In this document: one piece after another, positions 1 through 5,454 of the stretch
How positions within the stretch are numbered: position 1 is the stretch's first letter
Layout: each line of letters opens with the position of its first letter
Source of the DNA: Chloroflexota bacterium
GTDB taxonomy: Bacteria > Chloroflexota > Anaerolineae > Aggregatilineales > Phototrophicaceae
Reading direction: 5' to 3'
DNA length: 5,454 bases
Assembly (NCBI GenBank): GCA_010092805.1
Contig: JAADYY010000696.1
Span: 1 to 5,454 of the forward strand
Notes under the pieces: model-generated
Told to the model about the DNA's origin: nothing
What the model saw: only the letters and a program-made list of their open reading frames with translations
The model's database searches: none
Translations under genes and position numbers: made by a program

Positions 1-112
1 GGCTGCCGCTTGTGGCCTCTGATGGTATTTAGAGACCCGTGAGAAACTAAGACGCAAGGCCGATGCGTTCGCCCTGGGACATTTCTCTCATTGCGGTTGT
101 GGTGTTAAACTC
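1..112. other. Upstream region without a recognisable gene
   Basis: No coding region can be supported here. The three forward frames meet stops at 20-22, 30-32 and 40-42, so at most the last codons of an upstream + strand gene could lie at the left edge, for example ending at the TGA at 40-42; this cannot be confirmed. A short inverted repeat (ACGCA at 52-56 pairing with TGCGT at 64-68, 7-nt loop, plus one flanking G-T pair) could fold in RNA. It has no following T tract, so I do not call it a terminator. No convincing -35/-10 pair for the downstream gene was found. Confidence 0.4.
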
Positions 113-3100
113 ATGCTCAAATCGTCGTTAATGCTAGGGAAATTCGACTTCACCATAGCTATGAACCCGTTGATCAATCAGCGCTATCAACTCCGCCAGC
201 AGCTTGGGCGCGGCGGGATGGGGGCGGTCTACCGCGCTTTCGACCGCTTGACCCAAACCGAGGTCGCCCTCAAGCGCGTTGCCGTCAGCCCAGATCGGCT
301 GGCGTTCAACTCGCGCACCGAAGCCACCGATCACCATGTGGCCCTGGCCCGTGAATTCCAGACATTGGCTGGGCTGCGCCATCCACATATCATCAGTGTG
401 CTTGATTACGGTTTCGACGCCGAACGGCAGCCGTTTTTCACCATGACTCTGATCGAGGCGGCACAGACTTTTACCGCCGCGTCGCAGAATCTGAGCACGG
501 TTGACAAAATCCGCCGCTTGATCCAAATGTTGCAAGCGCTCGACTATTTGCATCGACATGGGCTGGTACACCGGGATCTCAAGCCCAGCAATGTCCTTAT
601 CGACCGCGACGGCCAGGTGCGGGTGCTGGATTTTGGGCTGGCGGTGATCGCCGCGCATGAGGAAGGCATCGCCGGGACACCGGGGTATATGGCCCCGGAG
701 GTGCTGCAAGGGCACATGAGCAGTGTCGCCGCTGATCTCTACGCGGTGGGGGTGATGGCCTACGAGATCTTTGCCCAGCGCCACCCTTTCGCCAGCGCCG
801 ATGGATCGGTTTTGATCCATGAGGTGATGTTGGGGCAGCCGGATCTCGCCCGCATTCCCGAACTGCGCGGCGGTCACGGCCAGCCCTTGCAGGTGATCAT
901 CGATGTGCTGTTGGCGAAGACACCGGAAATCCGTTACATCAGCGCGGCGGAGGTCATCGCAGATCTGGCGGCCTGTGCTGGGCTGCCGCTGCCAGAAGAA
1001 CGCGGCGCGCTGCGCGAGAGCTACTTGCAGGCCGCGCCATTCACCGGGCGCGAGCGCGAGCTGGCCACGCTGAGCGCTGCGCTCGATACGATGCTGGGCG
1101 GACGCAATGTCGCCTATCTCGTCGGCGGGGAGAGCGGCGTCGGCAAATCCCGCCTGATCGATGAGCTGCGTATCCGCGCGATGGTGGCGGGGGTGACCGT
1201 GGTGCGCGGGCAGGGCGTTGAGGGGGGCGGCCTGCCCTATCAACTGTGGCGCGATGTGCTGCCGCCTTTGATTCTGTCCACCGAGCTGGACGATCTGGCG
1301 GCGGGGGTGCTCAAACCGGTGACCCCGAACATCGGGGAGCTGCTGGGCCGCCCCATCCCTGATGCACCGGAACTGGTCGGGGCAGCCGGACAGCTCCGGT
1401 TGGCGCTGAACATCGTCGCTGTCCTCAGACGCCAAACGGCCCCGGTGCTGCTGCTGCTCGAAGATTTGCATTGGGCGGGCGAAAGCCTTGGCCCGCTGCA
1501 ACAACTGTTGACCGTCTACGACCAATTGGGGTCTGTGATGATCGTTGGCACGTATCGCCACGACGAGCACCCAAATCTACCGTCGGATCTGCCGGAAATG
1601 ACGCTGCTATCGTTGGATCGGCTCGCCGCCCAGCAAGTGGGCGAACTCACCGCCGCGATACTCGGCGAGATCGCCCGCCAACCCGTGCTTGTCGGCTGGC
1701 TCACACAGCAGACGGAAGGCAATGTTTTCTTTCTGATCGAGGTTGTGCGGGCACTCGCGGAGGAAGCGGGACGGCTGGCGAATATTGCGACGATGACACT
1801 GCCGGAAACGGTGCTGGCGGGCGGTGTCCAGCAGATTGTCCGGCGGCGGCTGAGCCGGGTGCCCGCGTGGGGGCAAGCGCCGCTGAAAATCGCGGCGGTT
1901 GTTGGGCGGCAGATCGATGAGGTGCTCATGGCGCAGATTTTCGATACGAGCGCGCCTGCACCGTCAGCCGGGCGTGAATTGGCGGATTGGTTGGCCGTCT
2001 GCACGGACGCGACAGTGCTGGAGATCCGCGATGGGCGCTGGCGGTTTACGCATGACAAGCTGCGTGAAGCGGTCGTGTTTGATCTGACCGATGCCGAGGT
2101 GAAAACGCTCAACCGCACCGTCGCGGAAACCATCGAGGCGGTGTACCCGGACACCGCGGCCTATCATGAAGCGCTGCTGGAATACTGGCATCGTGCCGAT
2201 GATCTGGACAAGGAGATCACTTATCTCACGGTCGTGGCGGAGCGGCTCGTCGAACTTCAGTCCGCCTATGATCACGCGCGGCGGTTGCTCGAACGCGGGT
2301 TGGGGCGGCTGGCGGACGATGACCCGCGCGCTGTGGCGCTGCTGAATTATCTGGCGGCGAGTTGGGAGAATCAGGGCAATTATGACACAGCACGCCCCTT
2401 CGCAGAACGTGCCCATGACCTGGCGACGCAGTTGGGTGATCAGCATGGGTTGGCGATGAGTCTGCTCAAGTTGGGCGCGACGCTCACCGAACAGGGCCGG
2501 CAGGATGATGCCCAGGCCCATTACCTGGAAAGCCTGGCGCTTGGGCAAGCCCTCGACGATCAACGGGTGATCGCCTGGAGCCTGTATAACCTGGGGATGA
2601 CGGCAACCCGCCGGGGGCAGTACACGGATGCGCGCGATTATCTCCAGCGCAGCCTGGTGCTGGCGCAGGCCATCGGCGACCAGCAAAACATGATCAACAA
2701 CCTGAACATGCTCGGCGTGTTGTCGCTTTACCTGAGCGCCCAAGATGAGGCGCGCGCGCACTTTGAGCGGAGCAGTGAGCTGGCGCGGTCGGTCGGCTAC
2801 CAGCGCGGCCTGGCGGTGGGCCATGGCAACCTGGGGATGCTGGCGCACATGCAAGAGGACTACGGCGCTGCCGCTGAGCATTACGAACAGGCCTTCGTAT
2901 TGGCCCAGACCATCGGTGATCAGCGGCAGATGGCCATTTGTCTGCTCAATTTGGGCGCTGCCGCGCTGGGGCAACGAGCATACGCCGACGGGCAGATTTA
3001 CTTGAAGCGCAGCCTGGCGCTGGGCCAAAATATCGGCGACCAGCGGGTGATGGCCAACAGCCTGCTCAACCTGGGCGTGTCGGCAGTTGCTCAGAAGTCG

Positions 3101-3982
3101 TATGTAGATGGGGAGGCTTACCTGCATTGGTGTCATGCGTTGGCGCAAGCGCTGGACGATCAGCAGGTGGTGTCACGCGCGCTGACTTACCTGGGCCTGG
3201 CCGTCTTTGGGCAGGGGAAGTATGTGCAGGCACATCAGTATTACCGCCAGAGTTTGGTGGTCGCTTCGGCCATCGGCACGCAGCTAGAGAAGCTCCTGGC
3301 CATTTGCGGCTTCGCCCAGATCAACCAAACGACCGGCAATCTGGTGTGGGCTGCCGAGCTTGCCGGGCTAGCGAGTGAACACCCCGCTAAGGAGAGCAAC
3401 GCCCAACAGATGCTGCATGAGCTGCTGCCGCTGCTCGAAGCCGATCTGGACGCGGCCACCCTGGCGGCAGCTTTGCAGCGTGGCGCAGCGTCCGATTTGG
3501 AGGCGGTGGTGCCAACCCTGCTGGCCGAGGCAGCGCCGGATGATTTGGCAGCGGCGGGCGCAGCGGTGGCGGTGGACGTTGCGCTGGCGTTGGCACGCGC
3601 GCGGCTCAATGCAGGTGAATTCGACGCCGCGCGGGGGCCGCTGCTGGTGAGCCTGGCGGGCAACGCGGTCCTCGATGAAGCCGCCGAACTAGCCGAGGGG
3701 TTGGCTGCCGCTGCCCACTTGAAATTGGCTGAAGGTGCTGCCGAAGACAGCGCGCAGTTAGCGGGTTTGGCCACTGCGCTGCTGCCAGCAGACTCTGACA
3801 CTGAAACCGAGTGGATAGCGCCACTGCGCGTAGCCCTTGAAGCGGCGCTCGATGCCAATACGCTGCAGGCGGCCTTCGAGATGGGCGCGACGCTCGATTT
3901 GGGGGCGAGCGTGAACTGGGTGGTGAAAGATTTGGGCGCGGCCCGTGACCAGGACGCTAACCCCGCACAATGGGAGGAGTAG
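113..3982 (+). CDS. PknK-like Ser/Thr protein kinase fused to STAND/AAA_16 ATPase and TPR repeats
   Basis: Predicted cytosolic signalling protein that phosphorylates Ser/Thr on unknown partners; no membrane segment or signal peptide is seen. Residues count from the ATG at 113. The kinase domain (about 24-285) has the Gly loop LGRGGMGAV (31-39), VALK lysine K54, candidate alpha-C Glu E81, HRDLKPSN (153-160, catalytic D155), DFG (173-175), GTPGYMAPE (188-196) and D208, so it should be active. The ATPase (about 309-690) has FTGREREL (310-317), Walker A GESGVGKS (339-346), Walker B ending LLLLED (446-451) followed by LHWA, and TEGNVFF (534-540). Eight 40-residue TPR units fill 739-1058, and a duplicated Ala-rich module ends the protein. 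The order matches mycobacterial PknK, but no HTH is seen. The start is uncertain. The ATG at 113 has only a weak GGTG 8 nt upstream. The ATG at 161 (MNPLINQRYQL) sits where family members usually begin but lacks a Shine-Dalgarno. The long antisense ORFs are shadows. Confidence 0.95.
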   Translation: MLKSSLMLGKFDFTIAMNPLINQRYQLRQQLGRGGMGAVYRAFDRLTQTEVALKRVAVSPDRLAFNSRTEATDHHVALAREFQTLAGLRHPHIISVLDYGFDAERQPFFTMTLIEAAQTFTAASQNLSTVDKIRRLIQMLQALDYLHRHGLVHRDLKPSNVLIDRDGQVRVLDFGLAVIAAHEEGIAGTPGYMAPEVLQGHMSSVAADLYAVGVMAYEIFAQRHPFASADGSVLIHEVMLGQPDLARIPELRGGHGQPLQVIIDVLLAKTPEIRYISAAEVIADLAACAGLPLPEERGALRESYLQAAPFTGRERELATLSAALDTMLGGRNVAYLVGGESGVGKSRLIDELRIRAMVAGVTVVRGQGVEGGGLPYQLWRDVLPPLILSTELDDLAAGVLKPVTPNIGELLGRPIPDAPELVGAAGQLRLALNIVAVLRRQTAPVLLLLEDLHWAGESLGPLQQLLTVYDQLGSVMIVGTYRHDEHPNLPSDLPEMTLLSLDRLAAQQVGELTAAILGEIARQPVLVGWLTQQTEGNVFFLIEVVRALAEEAGRLANIATMTLPETVLAGGVQQIVRRRLSRVPAWGQAPLKIAAVVGRQIDEVLMAQIFDTSAPAPSAGRELADWLAVCTDATVLEIRDGRWRFTHDKLREAVVFDLTDAEVKTLNRTVAETIEAVYPDTAAYHEALLEYWHRADDLDKEITYLTVVAERLVELQSAYDHARRLLERGLGRLADDDPRAVALLNYLAASWENQGNYDTARPFAERAHDLATQLGDQHGLAMSLLKLGATLTEQGRQDDAQAHYLESLALGQALDDQRVIAWSLYNLGMTATRRGQYTDARDYLQRSLVLAQAIGDQQNMINNLNMLGVLSLYLSAQDEARAHFERSSELARSVGYQRGLAVGHGNLGMLAHMQEDYGAAAEHYEQAFVLAQTIGDQRQMAICLLNLGAAALGQRAYADGQIYLKRSLALGQNIGDQRVMANSLLNLGVSAVAQKSYVDGEAYLHWCHALAQALDDQQVVSRALTYLGLAVFGQGKYVQAHQYYRQSLVVASAIGTQLEKLLAICGFAQINQTTGNLVWAAELAGLASEHPAKESNAQQMLHELLPLLEADLDAATLAAALQRGAASDLEAVVPTLLAEAAPDDLAAAGAAVAVDVALALARARLNAGEFDAARGPLLVSLAGNAVLDEAAELAEGLAAAAHLKLAEGAAEDSAQLAGLATALLPADSDTETEWIAPLRVALEAALDANTLQAAFEMGATLDLGASVNWVVKDLGAARDQDANPAQWEE
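2327..3286 (+). repeat. Eight tandem 120-bp units encoding 40-residue TPRs
   Basis: This is protein-level repetition inside the kinase gene (residues 739-1058), in eight units of exactly 40 residues with no indel. The consensus is roughly a LxNLG helix, a short turn, a GxYxxA segment, then a YLxRSLxLAQxIGDQR-type helix end. Each unit closes on a variant of GDQ: GDQH, DDQR, GDQQ, GYQR, GDQR, GDQR, DDQQ and GTQL. This is the 40-residue TPR_10/TPR_12 style rather than the classic 34-residue repeat. Such arrays form a superhelical protein-binding surface, and in STAND ATPases they usually act as the sensor arm. The DNA copies are diverged, so this is not a recent expansion. Confidence 0.9.
3185..3934 (+). 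repeat. Tandem duplication of the kinase C-terminal helical module
   Basis: Two copies of a module of about 116 residues lie end to end in the kinase protein: copy A at residues 1025-1140 (3185-3532) and copy B at 1158-1274 (3584-3934). They align at a constant offset of 133, shifting to 134 after one single-residue indel. Matched anchors are G1035/G1168 in GKY and GEF, SL at 1047/1180, LAGLA at 1083/1216, and LEADLDAATLAAA at 1108 against LEAALDANTLQAA at 1242, followed by GAASDL against GATLDL. From memory, related ATPase/TPR proteins usually end with one such tail, often of the form GxAxxxAxxxG...LxLxEAV. Copy B is more Ala-rich and more diverged at its start. The function is unknown. Confidence 0.75.
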
Positions 3983-4062
3983 TGAGCGATTGGACGACTT
4001 GGCACAACGCGCGCCACGGCCTAACCTGCCGAGGATCAGGGATGCCTACTCGCGGCGAACAC

Positions 4063-4091
4063 TTGCCGTTGATTGGAATGGGCACTATCCT
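4063..4091 (+). promoter_or_regulatory. Candidate sigma70-type promoter for the ankyrin gene
   Basis: TTGCCG at 4063-4068 matches the -35 consensus at 4 of 6 positions. TATCCT at 4086-4091 matches the -10 consensus at 4 of 6, and the spacer is exactly 17 bp. Transcription would start near 4098, giving a leader of about 55 nt before the ATG at 4153. The position in a 170-bp intergenic gap fits separate transcription of the ankyrin gene. It is a pattern match by eye only. Confidence 0.35.
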
Positions 4092-4135
4092 GTCAGGCGA
4101 ATTGAAGCCAGCACGGCGCTCTTGCCGGACAGATT

Positions 4136-4143
4136 AGGAGAGG
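4136..4143 (+). promoter_or_regulatory. Shine-Dalgarno of the ankyrin-repeat gene
   Basis: AGGAGAGG lies just upstream of the ATG at 4153. GAGG ends 9 nt before the start codon and AGGAG ends 12 nt before it. This is the strongest ribosome binding site in the window and fixes the start of the ankyrin gene. Confidence 0.75.
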
Positions 4144-4152
4144 ATTGCAACG

Positions 4153-4632
4153 ATGACGACACTCATGCAAGCGGTGACCAACAACGACCTTGCTACCGCG
4201 CGGCAACTGATCGAGGCGGGCGCAGATGTCAACGAGCCGGACAGCGGCGGCAACGCCCCGCTGATTACAGCGGCTTATCAGGGCCATACCGACATGACGC
4301 GGCTGCTGCTGGAAAACGGCGCGGATGTGACCGCAGTTGACCCCGGCATGAAAGCGACGGCGCTCCACGCGGCGGCGTATGCCGGGCGCACCGAACCGGC
4401 GCGGCTGCTCATCCAGCACGGCATCGACATCGACAAGCAGGGGCCATACAACGGCTATACGGCGCTCCACGATGCCATCTGGCAGAACAACATCGACACG
4501 GCGGCGGTGATTATCGACGCCGGGGCCAACCTGACTCTCACGAACCACAACGGTCAGACGCCGCTGGACTTTGCGCGGGCCAAAAACGCCCACCAGATCG
4601 TCACGCTGATCGAGCGAAAGAGCGCAGGCTAA
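4153..4632 (+). CDS. Small ankyrin-repeat protein
   Basis: This 159-residue protein consists almost wholly of ankyrin repeats. Such repeats bind other proteins; no enzymatic domain is present. About five repeats are visible: 1-32 (degenerate N-cap, TLMQAV then LIEAGADVN), 33-66 (APLITAAYQGH, LLLENGADV), 67-100 (TALHAAAYAGR, LLIQHGIDID), 101-133 (YTALHDAIWQNN, IIDAGANL) and 134-159 (QTPLDFARAKN, a C-cap). Repeats 2 and 3 are one residue longer than the usual 33, with the extra residue in the loop. It has no signal peptide or membrane segment, so it is probably cytosolic. A strong Shine-Dalgarno and a candidate promoter precede it, and a possible hairpin follows 9 bp after the stop. A role as partner or inhibitor of the kinase next door is only inference; stand-alone ankyrin proteins of this size are common and mostly uncharacterised. 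Confidence 0.93.
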   Translation: MTTLMQAVTNNDLATARQLIEAGADVNEPDSGGNAPLITAAYQGHTDMTRLLLENGADVTAVDPGMKATALHAAAYAGRTEPARLLIQHGIDIDKQGPYNGYTALHDAIWQNNIDTAAVIIDAGANLTLTNHNGQTPLDFARAKNAHQIVTLIERKSAG

Positions 4633-4641
4633 ACGGGGTAC

Positions 4642-4660
4642 GGCCCACCGATGGCGGGCC
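4642..4660 (+). terminator. Weak hairpin after the ankyrin gene, possible terminator
   Basis: GGCCCACC (4642-4649) pairs with GGCGGGCC (4653-4660) across a 3-nt loop, giving an 8-position GC-rich stem with one A-C mismatch. It begins 9 bp after the TAA stop. The sequence after it is AAACAGCC rather than a T tract, so it is at best a non-canonical terminator or an mRNA 3' stabilising stem. Confidence 0.3.
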
Positions 4661-4711
4661 AAACAGCCAGCCGCTCCATTCGCCCCCATTTCCGAATGCA
4701 CCCACTTTTTG

Positions 4712-4742
4712 CGCCGACTTTCGCATTCTGCCAGAGTCGGTG
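4712..4742. repeat. Imperfect inverted repeat in the gap before the secreted-protein gene
   Basis: CGCCGACTT (4712-4720) pairs with GAGTCGGTG (4734-4742) as a 9-position stem including two G-T pairs, around a 13-nt loop. The uninterrupted Watson-Crick core is CCGACT/AGTCGG. It is followed by ATACTAGA, not a T tract, so terminator function is unlikely. It overlaps the candidate promoter at 4720-4747 and could be an operator, or chance. Confidence 0.3.
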
Positions 4743-4747
4743 ATACT
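4720..4747 (+). promoter_or_regulatory. Weak candidate promoter for the secreted-protein gene
   Basis: TTCGCA at 4720-4725 (4 of 6 to the -35 consensus) and GATACT at 4742-4747 (4 of 6 to the -10 consensus) are separated by 16 bp. It lies about 58 bp upstream of the ATG at 4805. Both boxes deviate at important positions, so this is a tentative call. Confidence 0.2.
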
Positions 4748-4792
4748 AGAAGCGTAGTTCACTATCGGCGTGCGCTCTGTTGATGAGTGGAA

Positions 4793-4797
4793 AGAGG
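4793..4797 (+). promoter_or_regulatory. Shine-Dalgarno of the secreted-protein gene
   Basis: AGAGG ends 7 nt before the ATG at 4805, a good spacing. An in-frame TGA at 4784-4786 limits upstream extension. Between that stop and the ATG there are only a GTG at 4787 and a TTG at 4802, so 4805 is the best start. Confidence 0.6.
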
Positions 4798-4804
4798 TTG
4801 GTTG

Positions 4805-5454
4805 ATGAATGATCATGCACGCGTGCTTGTCCGTCCGTTGATCCGGTTTTTGTGTTTGGCGCTCGTCGCGGGCAGCGTGCTGCTCATCATCCGCCCGACC
4901 GCCGGGCAAGACACGCCCCCAACGGAGCCACCCGGTGCCCGCGTTACGTTGGATAACGCGGTGGTCACGCAGATTAGCGGCACACTGATTGTCGTGAACG
5001 GGCTGACGGTGGACATTTCGACCGTCAGCCTCGATTTTCCCATCGAGATCGGTGCGAGCATTCATGTCACCGGTGTCTTGCAGCCCAACGGCATCATCAT
5101 CGCGAGCCTGATCACGCCGAGCACCGCCCCGCCCCCTGCGCCGGCGCTTCCCCCGCTCAGTGACGATGACGACGATGACAACGGCGGGATCATCACGGCC
5201 ACCCCAACCCACACGGCCACCGCCACCGCCACCGCAACGGCGACCAACACGTTCACCGCGACGGCGACTGAAACCGCGACGGCGACGCCAACCGGGACGC
5301 TCACCGCCACGCCGACCGGCACCCTTTCAGCCACGCCCATCACCCCGACGACGACGGCGACCGAAACGCTCACCGCCACGCCGACGACCGCCCCCGCCAT
5401 CAGCACAATCACGCCGCAGGAGACGGCAACAGCCAACGACAACGCAACGCAGAC
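4805..5454 (+). CDS. Secreted DUF5666-like protein with Asp-rich and Thr-rich tract (3' partial)
   Basis: The frame stays open from the ATG at 4805 to the window edge (216 full codons) and is cut there. The N-terminus looks like a signal peptide: basic start with R6, R10 and R14, hydrophobic core FLCLALVAGSVLLII (15-29), and a plausible cleavage after TAG (32-34). No lipobox is evident. Residues about 45-104 resemble one DUF5666-type beta unit: VVTQISGTLIVVNGLTVDIS, then IGASIHVTGVL and NGIIIASLI. A Pro/Ala-rich stretch leads to six consecutive Asp (120-125). From 131 onward the chain is Thr/Ala/Pro low complexity (TATPT, TATATAT, TPTGTLTA), typical of extended linkers or wall-spanning stalks in Chloroflexota exported proteins. 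The product is probably exported; its function is unknown. A further domain, a second DUF5666 unit or a C-terminal anchor may lie beyond the window. The antisense ORF at 5062-5442 is an artefact of this tract. Confidence 0.85.
   Translation, partial: MNDHARVLVRPLIRFLCLALVAGSVLLIIRPTAGQDTPPTEPPGARVTLDNAVVTQISGTLIVVNGLTVDISTVSLDFPIEIGASIHVTGVLQPNGIIIASLITPSTAPPPAPALPPLSDDDDDDNGGIITATPTHTATATATATATNTFTATATETATATPTGTLTATPTGTLSATPITPTTTATETLTATPTTAPAISTITPQETATANDNATQ
5195..5454 (+). repeat. Low-complexity Thr/Ala/Pro-coding tract with short tandem repeats
   Basis: This C/G-rich tract is dominated by ACC/ACG (Thr) and GCC/GCG (Ala) codons. It contains GCCACC three times in succession at 5216-5233, and two adjacent 24-bp copies at 5285-5308 and 5309-5332 encoding TPTGTLTA and TPTGTLSA. 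A related ETLTATPT follows at 5363-5386. Synonymous codons vary between copies, so the protein pattern is kept while the DNA has diverged; this suggests selection for composition. Such tracts can change length by slippage and may be misassembled. Confidence 0.8.

Noticed and set aside
134..1570. 478-residue antisense ORF
   Set aside because: It lies wholly opposite the kinase and ATPase domains, has no recognisable domain and a Gln/His/Arg-rich composition typical of a reverse-strand shadow of a GC-rich gene.
1964..3148. 394-residue antisense ORF opposite the TPR region
   Set aside because: Its repeated pattern simply mirrors the 120-bp TPR periodicity on the other strand; no domain or plausible ribosome binding site was recognised.
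2327..3286. DNA tandem repeat or mobile element
   Set aside because: The 120-bp period is at the protein level only, in frame with the kinase, with diverged DNA copies and no terminal repeats.
3241..4017. 258-residue antisense Ser/Ala-rich ORF
   Set aside because: Shadow of the Ala-rich kinase C-terminus; the low-complexity Ser/Ala composition comes from complementing GCG/GCC codons.
3983..4062. Terminator after the kinase gene
   Set aside because: Only 4-bp stems such as CGGC/GCCG were found, with no T tract.
3945..4340. 131-residue + strand ORF bridging the kinase end and the ankyrin gene
   Set aside because: Out of frame with two well-supported genes, Arg-rich without any domain, and no ribosome binding site of note.
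4093..4701. 202-residue antisense ORF over the ankyrin gene
   Set aside because: Antisense to a clear ankyrin-repeat protein with a strong Shine-Dalgarno; no domain is visible in it.
5062..5442. 126-residue antisense ORF resembling a Val/Ala-rich membrane protein
   Set aside because: The VAVAV pattern is the complement of the Thr/Ala tract. The + strand reading has a signal peptide, a domain and a Shine-Dalgarno, so it is the real gene.
5195..5454. CRISPR-like or satellite array
   Set aside because: The periodicity follows codons of a Thr/Ala/Pro protein tract; there are no constant repeats separated by unique spacers.

Overview
The window reads as high-GC bacterial chromosome, most likely from Chloroflexota (Anaerolineae-like). 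This lineage call is an inference. It rests on a giant cytosolic Ser/Thr kinase fused to a STAND-type ATPase and long 40-residue TPRs, and on a secreted protein with a long Thr/Ala/Pro 'TATPT' tract; both are common in that phylum. No rRNA, tRNA, CRISPR array, insertion sequence or phage gene is visible.

Layout, all genes on the + strand. (1) Positions 1-112 hold no recognisable gene. (2) Positions 113-3982 encode a PknK-like protein of about 1289 residues: protein kinase, then AAA_16/STAND ATPase, then eight TPR units in exact 40-residue register, then an Ala-rich C-terminal module present twice. (3) A 170-bp gap carries a plausible sigma70-type promoter and a strong Shine-Dalgarno. (4) Positions 4153-4632 encode a small cytosolic protein made only of ankyrin repeats. 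(5) A 172-bp gap carries a weak hairpin, an imperfect inverted repeat and a possible weak promoter. (6) From 4805 to the right edge runs the start of a secreted or cell-surface protein: signal peptide, a DUF5666-like beta domain, six consecutive Asp, and a Thr-rich low-complexity tract. It is cut by the window end.

The first two products are both cytosolic and built largely from protein-protein interaction repeats, so signalling or scaffolding is a reasonable inference. The gaps of about 170 bp, each with its own candidate control elements, argue against a tight operon. Nothing in the sequence shows that the three genes act together. The most distinctive observations are the internal duplication of the kinase's C-terminal module, at a near-constant 133-residue offset, and its effector-NTPase-sensor layout without a visible DNA-binding domain. 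I see no evidence of a complete new system in this window.
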